NCBI RefSeq assembly: GCF_026420845.1
Contig: NZ_JAOWCB010000017.1
Span: 62,001 to 126,000 of the forward strand
Direction: 5' to 3'
Length of the DNA stretch: 64,000 nucleotides
DNA from: Streptomyces sp. PR69
GTDB taxonomy: Bacteria; Actinomycetota; Actinomycetes; Streptomycetales; Streptomycetaceae
Below, piece by piece: positions 8,563-18,038 of this stretch (within the stretch, counting starts at the first letter, position 1; each line of letters opens with the position of its first letter). The notes beneath the pieces are model-generated. The model was not told where the DNA came from. It was given only the letters and a program-made list of their open reading frames with translations, and did not search any database. A program made the position numbers and the translations under genes.

Positions 8563-8792
8563 GGCGCGCATCGTACGGCGAGAAGCGCCGGGAAAGGGAA
8601 TCAGGAGGGAAGCAGGCGGCTCAACCGGGGCGCACGCCCGGGGCACGAAGGAATCGCACACACCCTCTGGACGCGGAGAGGCATGCGGAGTTCTCTGGCA
8701 TACAGGGGGAGGACACCGGGGGGAGCGCAACGCACGCACACGGGGGCTGATCTCACGTCGGCTCGTCAGCTTGTCGGATTGAGGCGCTTTCG

Positions 8793-9704
8793 ATGACTCC
8801 TACGCTCGTCCAGCACCGCCAGGACTTCCAGCACCGTCGGCACGGCGGGCACGACACGGCGGCGCAGACCGCGGCGCACGCATCCGCCGCCGTGGCCGCC
8901 GCGCGCGACTGGGCCGAGATCCAGGAACGGATGCTGGCGCCGCTGTACGAGGCGGTGTACGAGCGCCTGGAGGTCGGCCCCGGGACCAGAGTGCTGGGCC
9001 TGGGCTGCGGCTCCGGGCTGGCGCTGCTGCTCGCCGCGGCGCGCGGGGCGTCGGTGACCGGTGTGGACACGGACTGCGAGCGGCTGGCGCTGGCGCGGCA
9101 GCGGCTGGATTCCGCCGGAGACACAGGCGACGGCGGGGACGGCGGACGGGTCCGCGCCGTGCTCGTGGAGGGGGAAGCGGCGGACGCGGCATCGGCGGGC
9201 CCCTATGACGTGATCACCGCGTTTCACCCGATCGGGTGTACGGCCGGTGACTGCGAGGCGCTCGTTCCGGAACTCGAAGCAGCCGTGCGGGCGGCGCATC
9301 GCGGAGCCGCCGTCGTGCTCACCGGCTGGGGGCCGCCGGAGCGCTGCGCCACCTCCGGAGTCCTGCGGGTGGCCCGCCGGCTGACGGAACGTCTCCGCAC
9401 CGGGGACGGCCGCCCCGGCGGCGCCTGGCGCCCCGCCCTGCGCGACGACCTGGAGGACGTCGCCGCCAAGGCCGGTCTGCTGCCGGACGGCTCGGGCCGG
9501 GTGGCCTGCCCCTTCGGTTACGCGGACGCCGGCAGCGCGGTGCGGGGGCTGCTGTCGACAGGGCTCTACGCGGAGGCGGTGCGGGCGACCGACCAGGCGC
9601 AGGTGCGGAAGGAGATCGACGAGGCGCTGGGGCCGCATCGGCGGGGGGACGGGACGGTGTGGATGCCGAATGTCTTCCGCTATCTGATCACCCGGACGGC
9701 CTGA
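8793..9704 (+). CDS. SAM-dependent methyltransferase-like protein
   Basis: 303 residues. An N-terminal His/Gln/Ala-rich leader is followed by a Rossmann-type methyltransferase core: VLGLGCGSGLALLLAAARGASVTGVDTD matches motif I and the post-I acidic residue. PYDVITAFHPIG lies near motif IV. Substrate not deducible. GAGG lies about 9 nt before ATG 8793. Transcribed divergently from proS (230 bp gap) and convergently with ftsH. Confidence 0.82.
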   Translation: MTPTLVQHRQDFQHRRHGGHDTAAQTAAHASAAVAAARDWAEIQERMLAPLYEAVYERLEVGPGTRVLGLGCGSGLALLLAAARGASVTGVDTDCERLALARQRLDSAGDTGDGGDGGRVRAVLVEGEAADAASAGPYDVITAFHPIGCTAGDCEALVPELEAAVRAAHRGAAVVLTGWGPPERCATSGVLRVARRLTERLRTGDGRPGGAWRPALRDDLEDVAAKAGLLPDGSGRVACPFGYADAGSAVRGLLSTGLYAEAVRATDQAQVRKEIDEALGPHRRGDGTVWMPNVFRYLITRTA

Positions 9705-9887
9705 CCGCCCGAACACGGCCGCAACCCTGTTGCCCCGCCCCGTACAGCGGCAGCTCCGCGCCGCAGACACCGCCGCCCGCGCGGAACGCGGGACGGGGAC
9801 TGACCCGCTGAACGCCGGGGGGGCGGGGCGGGGACGGCACACCCCCTGAGCGCCCAGAGCGGTCCGGCCCAGGGGCTCAGGCAGGGC

Positions 9888-11816
9888 TCAGGGCTCCTGG
9901 TCCTTCGACAGACGGGGGATGCCCGCGGCGGCGTAGGCGGCCTCCTCTTCGAGGGTTTCGTTCTGCAGGAGCGCCTCCGCCAGAGCGTCCAGGCGGTCCC
10001 GGTTGTCGCGCAGCTGACGGCACGCGCTCTCGTAGCACTCGTCGACGATCCGCCGCATCTCCGCGTCCACCGCATCCAGCGTCCCCGGCGCCGCCGACAG
10101 CCCGTACGCCTGCTGCGCATCGCCCGGAATCGCCGTCAGCCGCCCCACCCGGTCGCTCATCCCCCACCGCCCGACCATCCCCCGCGCCAGCACGGTCACC
10201 TGCTCCAGGTCGCTCTCCGACCCCGTGGTCACCACGCCGAAGACCACTTCCTCCGCCGCCATCCCGCCCAGCGCCCCCACGATGCGGCCGCGCAGATACT
10301 CCTCGGTGTACGCGTACCGGTCGGCCTCCGGCGTGGAGAGCGTCACGCCAAGCGCCCGGCCCCGCGGCACGATGGTCACCTTGCGTACGGGGTCCGCGCC
10401 CGGCTGGAGCATGCCGAGCAGGGCGTGGCCGCTCTCGTGGTACGCCGTGCGGCGGCGTTCCGCGGGCGGCATCACCAAGGGCCGCTCCGCGCCGAGTTGG
10501 ACCTTCTCCAGAGCCTCCGACAGATCCGACTGGGTCACCTCGTGCCGCCCCCGCTTGACCGCGAGCAGCGCCGCCTCGTTCGCCAGATTGGCCAGATCCG
10601 CGCCCGTCATCCCGGGGGTGGTGCGCGCGACCTGCGCCAGGTCGACGCCTGCGTCGAGCGGAATGTAACGGGTGTGGATGCGCAGGATCGCCTCACGCCC
10701 GCCCCGGTCCGGCGGGCTGACGTTCACCGTGCGGTCGAAGCGGCCCGGCCGGGTCAGCGCCGGGTCCAGCACATCGGCGCGGTTGGTCGCCGCGACCACG
10801 ACCACCCCCTCAGAACCGGTGAACCCGTCCATCTCCGTGAGGATCTGGTTCAGCGTCTGTTCCCGCTCGTCATGGCCGCCCATCGCCGCGCCGCCGCCCC
10901 GCGCGCGCCCGATGGTGTCGATCTCGTCGATAAAGATGATCGCGGGGGCCACCTTGCGCGCCTCGGCGAAGAGCTCCCGGACCCGCGACGCCCCCACGCC
11001 CACGATCATCTCGATGAACTCCGACGCCGACGCCGAGAAGAACGGCACCCCCGCCTCGCCCGCCACCGCCCGCGCCAGCAGCGTCTTCCCGGTCCCCGGC
11101 GGCCCGGACAGCAGCACCCCGCCGGGCATTCGCGCGCCCATCCGCCGGTAGGCGTCGGGGTTCTTGAGGAAGTCGACGACGTCGTTCAGCTCGGCCTGCA
11201 CCTCGTCGATGCCCGCCACATCGGCGAACGTGGTGCGCCTGCCGGTCTCCAGCTGGACGGGTCTGGGCGGCTCCTTGCGGCCCAGCATCCCTCCGGCGCC
11301 GCCCAGCCGCGACGCCATCCGCCGTGTGATGAACACCCACAGCGCGACCAGCAGCAGGATCGGCGCGAGAGAGATCAGCAGATTGGTCAGCAGGCTCGGT
11401 TCCTCGAACACCGGCTCCGCCGTGACCACGACGTCCTGCCGGGTCAGCTGCGCCCACAGATCGTCTTCGGCGAAGGCGGGCCGCTGGGTGGTAAACCGGT
11501 CATAGGTGCCGTCGTCGCCGTTGGGCACCGGTGCGGCCTGCTTCAGATCGCCCTGGATCTGATCGCCCTTGGCGTAGATCCGCTCCACATTGCCGGCCTC
11601 GACCTGCCTGCCGAACTCCGTATACGAGACCGTCGTCGGCTCGTCGTCCCCCATCAGCGACAGCACCAGATTGGTCAGCAGGAAGACCGCGACCACCGCG
11701 ATCAGCAGCCCGCCCCAGCCGCCCGGCAGCTTCCTCTTCGGCGGGGACGGCGGCGGCGCGCCCTCGGAGCGCCACGGCTGATCCGGGCGGTCGCGTGGGG
11801 GTACGGAGTTGGCCAC
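9888..11816 (-). CDS. ftsH: ATP-dependent zinc metalloprotease FtsH
   Basis: Membrane AAA+ protease degrading membrane and some soluble proteins. From GTG 11816 the 642-residue product shows a first membrane segment (LLIAVVAVFLLTNLVLSLM), an extracytoplasmic FtsH domain and a second membrane segment (LLISLAPILLLVALWVFI). The Walker A GPPGTGKT, Walker B FIDEIDTIG, SRH region TNRADVLDPALTRPGRFDR and zinc site HESGH follow. GAGGAGG about 9 nt upstream supports GTG 11816; a longer in-frame reading adds a Gly/Pro-rich segment with no family support. Located downstream of ffh. It looks like the second (ftsH2-type) copy often found here in streptomycetes. Confidence 0.95.
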   Translation of the reverse strand: MANSVPPRDRPDQPWRSEGAPPPSPPKRKLPGGWGGLLIAVVAVFLLTNLVLSLMGDDEPTTVSYTEFGRQVEAGNVERIYAKGDQIQGDLKQAAPVPNGDDGTYDRFTTQRPAFAEDDLWAQLTRQDVVVTAEPVFEEPSLLTNLLISLAPILLLVALWVFITRRMASRLGGAGGMLGRKEPPRPVQLETGRRTTFADVAGIDEVQAELNDVVDFLKNPDAYRRMGARMPGGVLLSGPPGTGKTLLARAVAGEAGVPFFSASASEFIEMIVGVGASRVRELFAEARKVAPAIIFIDEIDTIGRARGGGAAMGGHDEREQTLNQILTEMDGFTGSEGVVVVAATNRADVLDPALTRPGRFDRTVNVSPPDRGGREAILRIHTRYIPLDAGVDLAQVARTTPGMTGADLANLANEAALLAVKRGRHEVTQSDLSEALEKVQLGAERPLVMPPAERRRTAYHESGHALLGMLQPGADPVRKVTIVPRGRALGVTLSTPEADRYAYTEEYLRGRIVGALGGMAAEEVVFGVVTTGSESDLEQVTVLARGMVGRWGMSDRVGRLTAIPGDAQQAYGLSAAPGTLDAVDAEMRRIVDECYESACRQLRDNRDRLDALAEALLQNETLEEEAAYAAAGIPRLSKDQEP

Positions 11817-11939
11817 GCCGGCTGCCCTCCTCTGCGCGGACACCTGTGCCCATCTCCCCACAGGTGCGGGTCCGCCGCCAGTCAGCGGCGTCCAACGGCG
11901 GGCCTCCGTGGGTGCACCCCCCCCCCGCGGGCACGCCAA

Positions 11940-11972
11940 GGGCCCGCGGCCGCCCTTCCCGGCCACGGGCCC
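11940..11972 (-). terminator. Stem-loop terminator after ffh
   Basis: 13 nt beyond the ffh stop: a 7 bp plus 5 bp GC-rich stem (11940-11946 with 11966-11972, 11948-11952 with 11960-11964) with a single mismatch and a 7 nt loop. A ten-C run lies just downstream at 11917-11926. Confidence 0.65.
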
Positions 11973-11985
11973 ATGTCGCGGACGG

Positions 11986-13539
11986 TCAGCCCATGAACTT
12001 CTTGAACTCGTCCGGCAGCTCGAAGTCCTTGCCCGGCTGCCCGGCCGGCAGGCCGAACGCCCCGCCCTGCTGCTGCGCGGCCTGCCGACGCGCCGCGGCG
12101 GCCTGTTCCTCGGCCTTGCGCTTCATCGGGTTGCCGCTCTTGCGCTTGCCCTTGGCCTGCTTCTGCTGCTTCTTCTGGCGGCCGGGACCGCCCCCCATCC
12201 CGGGAATGCCCGGCATTCCCGGCATGCCGCCGCCCTGGGCCATGCGCGACATCATCTTGCGCGCCTCGAAGAACCGCTCCACCAGGTTCTTCACCGCGCT
12301 GACGTCCACGCCCGAACCGCGGGCGATACGGGCCCGGCGCGAGCCGTTGATGATCGTCGGGTCATCGCGCTCGCCCGGGGTCATCGACTTGATGATCGCG
12401 GCGGTGCGGTCGACATCGCGCTCGTCGATGCTGTTGATCTGGTCCTTCATCTGGGCCATGCCGGGCAGCATGCCGAGGAGCTTGCTGATGGAGCCCATCT
12501 TGCGGACCTGCTCCATCTGGGCCAGGAAGTCGTCCAGCGTGAAGTCCTTGCCCTTGCTGGACGCCAGCTTGGAGGCCATCTTGGCGGCCTCTTCCTGGCT
12601 GAAGGTCTGCTCGGCCTTCTCGATCAGGCTGAGCATGTCGCCCATGCCGAGGATGCGGGACGCCATGCGGTCCGGGTGGAACGCGTCGAAGTCGTCCAGC
12701 TTCTCGCCGTTGGAGGCGAACATGATCTGGCGGCCGGTGACATGCGCGATCGACAGGGCCGCGCCGCCGCGGGCGTCGCCGTCGAGCTTGGAGAGGACGA
12801 CACCGTCGAAGCCGACGCCGTCGCGGAAGGCCTCGGCGGTGTTGACGGCGTCCTGACCGATCATCGCGTCGACGATGAAAAGGATCTCGTCCGGCTGGAC
12901 CGCGTCACGGATGTCCGCAGCCTGCTGCATCATCTCCTGGTCGATGCCCAGGCGACCGGCGGTGTCGACGATGACGACGTCGTATTGCTTGGTGCGCGCG
13001 TACTCGATGGAGTCCTTCGCGACCTGCACCGGGTCGCCCACGCCATTGCCCGGCTCCGGCGCGTAGACGCCGACGCCGGCCCGCTCCGCGACGACGGAGA
13101 GCTGGTTGACGGCGTTGGGCCGCTGAAGGTCACAGGCGACGAGCAGCGGGGAGTGCCCCTGGCCTTTGAGCCACTGGCCGAGCTTTCCGGCGAGGGTGGT
13201 CTTGCCGGCGCCCTGCAGACCGGCCAGCATGATCACGGTCGGCGGCTGCTTGGCGAACCGGAGCCGGCGGGTCTCGCCGCCGAGGATGCCGATCAGCTCT
13301 TCGTTGACGATCTTGATGACCTGCTGGGCGGGATTGAGCGCCTTGGAGACCTCGGCGCCCGTCGCGCGTTCCTTGATCTGCTTGATGAAGGCCCGGACGA
13401 CCGGGAGCGCGACATCCGCCTCCAGCAGCGCGATGCGGATCTCGCGGGCGGTGGCGTCGATGTCCGCCTCGGAGAGCTTCCCTTTGCCACGGAGATTTTT
13501 GAAGGTGGCTGCAAGGCGATCGGAGAGGGTATCGAACAC
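11986..13539 (-). CDS. ffh: Signal recognition particle protein Ffh
   Basis: SRP54 GTPase that binds signal sequences and SRP RNA and docks with FtsY. 517 residues: N domain (MFDTLSDRLAATFKNLRGKG), G domain with G1 GLQGAGKTT at 107-115, ACDLQRPNAVNQL, DTAGRLGID and TKLDG-type SKLDGDARGG. The Met-rich M domain contains the SRP RNA-binding GSRRARIARGSG. A Lys/Gln-rich tail follows, typical of actinobacteria. ftsY lies 8 kb away on the same strand. Confidence 0.98.
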   Translation of the reverse strand: MFDTLSDRLAATFKNLRGKGKLSEADIDATAREIRIALLEADVALPVVRAFIKQIKERATGAEVSKALNPAQQVIKIVNEELIGILGGETRRLRFAKQPPTVIMLAGLQGAGKTTLAGKLGQWLKGQGHSPLLVACDLQRPNAVNQLSVVAERAGVGVYAPEPGNGVGDPVQVAKDSIEYARTKQYDVVIVDTAGRLGIDQEMMQQAADIRDAVQPDEILFIVDAMIGQDAVNTAEAFRDGVGFDGVVLSKLDGDARGGAALSIAHVTGRQIMFASNGEKLDDFDAFHPDRMASRILGMGDMLSLIEKAEQTFSQEEAAKMASKLASSKGKDFTLDDFLAQMEQVRKMGSISKLLGMLPGMAQMKDQINSIDERDVDRTAAIIKSMTPGERDDPTIINGSRRARIARGSGVDVSAVKNLVERFFEARKMMSRMAQGGGMPGMPGIPGMGGGPGRQKKQQKQAKGKRKSGNPMKRKAEEQAAAARRQAAQQQGGAFGLPAGQPGKDFELPDEFKKFMG

Positions 13540-13614
13540 GGCGGTCGCGGATCCTCGGGTCTAGGGAGCAGGCGGGCAGTCGGACTCAAGGGTATCCGGC
13601 CGTGCAAGAGAAGT

Positions 13615-13646
13615 GCCCTCGCCCGCCGGAACTGGCGGGCGAGGGC
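13615..13646 (-). terminator. Terminator of the amtB-glnB-glnD operon
   Basis: A perfect 13 bp stem (13615-13627 with 13634-13646) with a 6 nt loop. On the minus strand it is followed by a pyrimidine-rich ACTTCTCTTG stretch. It lies between the glnD stop and ffh. Confidence 0.75.
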
Positions 13647-13733
13647 ATCAGCCCCGCGTGCGCGGGGAGCACGTAACCACGCTGGGCGCGAGCGCCGTCG
13701 ACGCGGGATCACCCCCGCTGACGCGGGGAGCGC
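13644..13733. CRISPR. Degenerate two-repeat CRISPR-like element (type I-E geometry)
   Basis: Two 29-bp elements, 13644-13672 and 13705-13733, match at 23 of 29 positions. Both share ATCA, a CCCCGC-n-GCGGGG palindromic core and a GGGGAGC end. They are separated by 32 bp, so the period is 61 bp, exactly the type I-E layout. The core resembles repeats I recall from Streptomyces type I-E arrays. No third repeat, AT-rich leader or cas gene was found, so it may be a relic, an orphan mini-array or chance. The first repeat overlaps the glnD terminator by 3 bp. Confidence 0.4.
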
Positions 13734-13772
13734 TGCTGCTTGTCCAAGGCGCCGGAGACATCTGGGTCACGC

Positions 13773-16226
13773 TCAGGACAACGCCTTCTGCACCCTGCTT
13801 GCCACCTCAGCCGCCTCCACAGCCGACAGCGGGGCGCCGTCCAGTGATGTCACGTACACCGTGTCGACGGCATTGGCACCCAGCGTGCTCACGTGCGCGC
13901 TCCGCACCCGCACATCCGCCCCCTCCAGCGCCCGCCCGATCCGGTGCAGCAGCCCAGGAGCGTCCTGGGCCCGCACCTCCAGCACCGTCGCCCGCGCCGC
14001 CGACCCCGCAGGGGCGACCGTCACGCGCGGCGGGGGCGCCTGGAGCCCTCGCCGTCTCGGGTACGCGGCGTCCCGCTCCGCCAGCCGGGCCGCCACGTCC
14101 AGGGACCCTTCCAGCACCCGTACGAGATCGGCGCGCAGCCGCGCGGCCTGCGGGAGCGACCCGTACTCGGCCGCCACACGCCAGTTCAGCACCAGGACAG
14201 GGGGCCCGGCGGCGCCCATCGCGTCCAGCTCGATGGCCCGCAGGTCAGCCGACCGCACCGTCAGCCGGTGCAGCGCCAGCACCCCGGCGACGGCCGGGAG
14301 AACACCCGTCTGGTCCGGCAGGGCGATCAGCAGCTCCACGCCCACCGGCTCGGGCCCGTCGTCCTGCGGGGCCGCCTCGGCGTGCAGGCTCAGCACTGGC
14401 TCCCTGGTGCGCAGCGCCTCCACGGCCAGCCGCTCCTCCTCGGCGCTGGGCGCCGCTACCGCCGCGACCGGCGGGGCGTCCCCGGCGAGCGCGCCCGCCA
14501 CCCGTTGGACCAGGTCCGCGACCAGGGAGGCGCGCCACGAGGACCAGGCGGCGGGCCCGGTGGCCAGTGCGTCGGCCTCGGTGAGGGCGTGCAGCAGCTC
14601 CAGGGTGCCCGCGGAGCCGACGGCCTCGGCGACGGAGGCGACGGTCGCGGGGTCGTCCAGGTCGCGCCGGGTGGCGGTGTCGATCAGCAGCAGATGGTGT
14701 CGTACGAGAGTGGCGACGACGGCCACGTCCGCGGTGTCGAAGCCGATCCGGGCGGCGACGTCGCGGGCGATGACCTCGCCCGCCACGGAGTGGTCCCCGG
14801 GCCAGCCCTTGCCGATGTCGTGCAGCAGGGCGGCGACCAGCAGCAGGTCGGGGCGGCCGACGCGCCGGGTCAGCGAGGCGGCGCGGACGGCGGTCTCGAC
14901 GAGATGCCGGTCGACGGTGAAGGTGTGCACGGGGTTGCGCTGGGGCCGGCACCGTACGCGTTCCCAGTCGGGCAGCAGCCGGGTGATCAGCCCTTCGGCC
15001 TCCAGCGCCTCCCATACGGGCACGGCCGCCTCGCCCGCGCCGAGGAGGGTGACCAGCTCTTCCCGGGCCTCGGCGGGCCAGGGCACGGGGAGGGGCCGGG
15101 CGGCGGCGGAGAGGCGGCGGGCGGTGTGCAGGGAGAGGGGCAGTCCGGACTGGGCGGCGGCCGCGGCGGCGCGCAGCGGCAGCACCGGGTCGCGCTCCGG
15201 CCGGGCGGCACGCGCCAGCACGGCTTCGCCTTCCTGCTCGACGACGCCTTCGGCGAGCGGGCTGCGCTCCGGCTGCGGGGTGCGCCCGCCGGTGATCAGC
15301 GCACGGAGCCGGGGCCGAGCCGAGCGGGCCTTGAGGACCCGGCCGACCTCGCGCCAGGTGACGTCGGAGGCGTACGAGACGGTGCGGGCCGCTTCGTACA
15401 CCTGGCGGAGCAGGGCGTCGGCGTCGAGCAGGCCGAGCGCTTCGGCGACCTGGTCCTGTTCCTGGAGGGCGAGGCGGTCGGTGGCGCGTCCGGTGGCCAG
15501 ATGCAGCGCGTCGCGGGCGTCGAGGAGCTGCCTGCGCGCTTCGGCGAGCCCTTCGCGGGGCGCGTCGGCGAGCCAGGAGGCGGCGACGGCGCGCAGTGCG
15601 GTGGCGTCGCGCAGCCCGCCGCGGGCCTCCTTGAGATCGGGCTCCAGCAGGAACTGCAGTTCACCCTGGCGCTCTGCGCGTTCACAGCAGAGTTCACGCA
15701 GTTCGGGCAGGCGTTTGGGGGCCTGGTTGCGCCAGTCGGCGAGGACGGCGGTGCGCAGTCCGGCGACCATGCCGAGGTCTCCCGCGACCTGGCGGGCGTC
15801 GAGCAGCCCGAGTTGGACTTTGAGGTCCTCACCCGCGGTTTTGCGGGCTTCGGCAGGGGTGCGTACGGAGTGGTCCAGGGCCAGGCCGAGGTCCCAGACG
15901 GGGTACCAGATGCGGTCGGCGAGGGCGGCGAGCCGGCCGGGGTCGGCCGAGCCGTCGGTGAGCAGCAGCAGGTCGAGGTCGCTGCGCGGGGACAGCTCGC
16001 CCCGGCCGTAGCCGCCGACGGCGACCAGTGCGGCGCCGTGGACGCCGGTGTCCTCGGCGGCGGCGGCGGTGAAGAGTGCGGCCAGCCAGGAGTCGGTGAG
16101 TTCGGCGAGGGCGGCACGGCGCGGCGGCCCGGGCCGCGCCTTCTCGGTGAGGAGGCGCAGCCGGGCCGCCGCGTAGCCGCTGGGTCCCGAGTCTTCCGCT
16201 TCGGCAGTGAGATCGAGGCTCGTCAC
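13773..16226 (-). CDS. glnD: PII nucleotidyltransferase GlnD
   Basis: Modifies and de-modifies the PII protein in response to nitrogen status. In Streptomyces the enzyme is known to adenylylate GlnK. 817 residues: nucleotidyltransferase domain with GGYGRGELSPRSDLDLLLL, a linker with LLEPDLKEARGGLRD, the HD hydrolase domain with LLHDIGKGWPGDHS, and two C-terminal ACT domains (VGVELLIALPDQTGVLPAVAG; VLEVRAQDAPGLLHRIGRAL). GTG 16226 has AAGGAG 7 nt upstream; a longer reading by 11 codons lacks support. 57 bp after glnB, in the conserved amtB-glnK-glnD operon. Confidence 0.96.
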   Translation of the reverse strand: MTSLDLTAEAEDSGPSGYAAARLRLLTEKARPGPPRRAALAELTDSWLAALFTAAAAEDTGVHGAALVAVGGYGRGELSPRSDLDLLLLTDGSADPGRLAALADRIWYPVWDLGLALDHSVRTPAEARKTAGEDLKVQLGLLDARQVAGDLGMVAGLRTAVLADWRNQAPKRLPELRELCCERAERQGELQFLLEPDLKEARGGLRDATALRAVAASWLADAPREGLAEARRQLLDARDALHLATGRATDRLALQEQDQVAEALGLLDADALLRQVYEAARTVSYASDVTWREVGRVLKARSARPRLRALITGGRTPQPERSPLAEGVVEQEGEAVLARAARPERDPVLPLRAAAAAAQSGLPLSLHTARRLSAAARPLPVPWPAEAREELVTLLGAGEAAVPVWEALEAEGLITRLLPDWERVRCRPQRNPVHTFTVDRHLVETAVRAASLTRRVGRPDLLLVAALLHDIGKGWPGDHSVAGEVIARDVAARIGFDTADVAVVATLVRHHLLLIDTATRRDLDDPATVASVAEAVGSAGTLELLHALTEADALATGPAAWSSWRASLVADLVQRVAGALAGDAPPVAAVAAPSAEEERLAVEALRTREPVLSLHAEAAPQDDGPEPVGVELLIALPDQTGVLPAVAGVLALHRLTVRSADLRAIELDAMGAAGPPVLVLNWRVAAEYGSLPQAARLRADLVRVLEGSLDVAARLAERDAAYPRRRGLQAPPPRVTVAPAGSAARATVLEVRAQDAPGLLHRIGRALEGADVRVRSAHVSTLGANAVDTVYVTSLDGAPLSAVEAAEVASRVQKALS

Positions 16227-16283
16227 CCAGCAGCTCCTTTTCTGTGGCCGGTGCTGCAACCGGCGTGGCAGGTCGGGTCCGGC

Positions 16284-16622
16284 TTACAGTGCGTCCGGGC
16301 CGCGTTCTCCGGTGCGGACCCGTACGGCGGTGTCGACGGGCAGGACCCACACCTTTCCGTCGCCGATCTTCTCGGTGCGGGCGGCCTTGACGATCACATT
16401 GACCAGTTCGTCGGCGTCGGCGTCCTCGACGAGCACCTCGATGCGGATCTTGGGCACCAGGTCGACCTGGTACTCAGCGCCCCGGTAGACCTCGGTGTGA
16501 CCGCGCTGCCGCCCGTAGCCGCTGGCCTCGGTGACCGTGAGGCCCTGGACGCCGAAGGCCTGGAGGGCCTCCTTGATCGCGTCCAGCTTGTGCGGCTTCA
16601 CGACTGCGGTGATGAGCTTCAT
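16284..16622 (-). CDS. glnB: PII nitrogen regulatory protein (GlnB/GlnK)
   Basis: 112-residue trimeric signal protein that senses 2-oxoglutarate/ATP/ADP and gates AmtB. MKLITAVVKPHKLDAIKEAL starts the fold. The T-loop carries the modifiable Tyr51 in EVYRGAEYQVDL, and KIGDGKVWVLPVD is the second PII signature. The start overlaps the amtB stop by 4 bp (ATGA), so the two are coupled. Its partner modifying enzyme GlnD follows immediately. Confidence 0.98.
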   Translation of the reverse strand: MKLITAVVKPHKLDAIKEALQAFGVQGLTVTEASGYGRQRGHTEVYRGAEYQVDLVPKIRIEVLVEDADADELVNVIVKAARTEKIGDGKVWVLPVDTAVRVRTGERGPDAL

Positions 16623-17929
16623 GCGTCCACCTTCTTGTTCTGCGACTGCTGCGTCTGCTGCGGCGCGGCAGTGGAGGTCCCGTCCTGGACGGCGGCCGGC
16701 GCGGCGGCGGCACGGCCCGCGGGCGAGCCTCCCACAGCGCTGAAGTCATAGGCGGACTCGGCGTGGAACGCCTGGTCGACCCCGCTGACCTCGTCGTCCT
16801 CGGAGGCCCGGAAGCCGATCGTCGCATCCACGAGCTTGGCGAGGATCCAGGAGACGACGAAGGAGTAGGCCATGACCGAGAAGGCGCCGATGGCCTGCTT
16901 GCCGAGCTGGGAGAAGCCGCCCACGCCGTCGATGGCGAGGAGCCCGACGAGCAGGGTGCCGACGACGCCGCCGACGAGGTGGACGCCGACCACGTCGAGG
17001 GAGTCGTCATAGCCCAGCTTGAACTTGAGGCTGACGGCCCAGGAGCAGACGGCGCCGGCGACGACGCCGATGAGGAGCGCGCCGAAGGGGTTGACATGGG
17101 CGCCGGACGGGGTGATGGCGACCAGACCGGCGATCGCGCCGGAGGCGGCGCCCAGCGTGGTGAGCGCGCCGTGGCGGATGCGCTCGTAGATCAGCCAGCC
17201 GAGCATGGCGGCGCCGGTGGCGATCTGGGTGTTGAAGGCCATGGTGGCCGCGGTGCCGTCGGCGGCGAGCGCGGAGCCGGCGTTGAAGCCGAACCAGCCG
17301 AACCACAGCAGTGCGGCGCCGAGGACGACGAGCGGCAGGCTGTGCGGCCGCATGGCGTCCTTCTTGAAGCCGATGCGCTTGCCGACGACGAGGACGGCGG
17401 CGAGCGCGCCGATGCCCGCGTTGATGTGGACGGCGGTGCCGCCGGCGAAGTCGATGACCTCAAGCTTGTAGAGCCATCCGTCGGACTGCCACACCCAGTG
17501 CGCGACCGGGAAGTAGACCACGGTCACCCACAGGGCGATGAACAGCGACCAGGCGGTGAACTTCACGCGGTCGGCGAGGGCGCCGCTCATCAGGGCGGGG
17601 GTCAGGACGGCGAACATCAGCTGGAAGAGGGCGAATGCGAAGACGGGGATGCCGCCCTCGCCGGTCAGCGTCTCCGCTGTGATGCCCTGGAAGCCGATGT
17701 GGTCGAAGTTGCCGAGCAGGCCCGCGCCGATGTCGTCGCCGAAGGTGAGCGAGTACCCGTAGAGCACCCACAGCACGCTGACGATGCCGAGCGAGATGAA
17801 GGACATCATGAGCATGTTGAGGGCGCTCTTCACGCGGACCATGCCGCCGTAGAAGAAGGCCAGGCCGGGCGTCATCAGCATGACGAGCGCGGCACTGATC
17901 AATACGAATGCTGTATCTGCGCCATTCAA
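16619..17929 (-). CDS. amtB: Ammonium transporter
   Basis: Polytopic channel for ammonium/ammonia. 436 residues with about eleven membrane segments, the start MNGADTAFVLISAALVMLMTPGLAFFYGGMVR, and the family signature DFAGGTAVHINAGIGAL. The pore region is FGWFGFNAGSAL and DVVGVHLVGGVVGTLLVG, with the conserved pore His. The cytoplasmic tail is Ala/Gln-rich. First gene of amtB-glnB-glnD. A GlnR-type site lies about 110 bp upstream. Confidence 0.97.
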   Translation of the reverse strand: MNGADTAFVLISAALVMLMTPGLAFFYGGMVRVKSALNMLMMSFISLGIVSVLWVLYGYSLTFGDDIGAGLLGNFDHIGFQGITAETLTGEGGIPVFAFALFQLMFAVLTPALMSGALADRVKFTAWSLFIALWVTVVYFPVAHWVWQSDGWLYKLEVIDFAGGTAVHINAGIGALAAVLVVGKRIGFKKDAMRPHSLPLVVLGAALLWFGWFGFNAGSALAADGTAATMAFNTQIATGAAMLGWLIYERIRHGALTTLGAASGAIAGLVAITPSGAHVNPFGALLIGVVAGAVCSWAVSLKFKLGYDDSLDVVGVHLVGGVVGTLLVGLLAIDGVGGFSQLGKQAIGAFSVMAYSFVVSWILAKLVDATIGFRASEDDEVSGVDQAFHAESAYDFSAVGGSPAGRAAAAPAAVQDGTSTAAPQQTQQSQNKKVDA

Positions 17930-18038
17930 GGCCAGCGTCTCCTCAGTGGGTCGGAAACGGCCCGTGCGGATGCCGTGGGGGTGGGCCGACTGTGCTGAGG
18001 AGCGTGGCGCAGCGCGGTTTCGGCGAGAGCAGCTCGAT

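Noticed and set aside
11917..11926. Ten-C homopolymer downstream of ffh as a phase-variation tract
   Set aside because: It is outside the chosen ftsH start and in no supported coding frame; more likely neutral or a sequencing-sensitive site.
11809..16011. 1400-codon plus-strand frame across ftsH, ffh and glnD, and a 952-codon frame at 13893-16751
   Set aside because: Shadows spanning several genes with clear minus-strand motifs; Arg/Ser/Ala-rich low-complexity translations.
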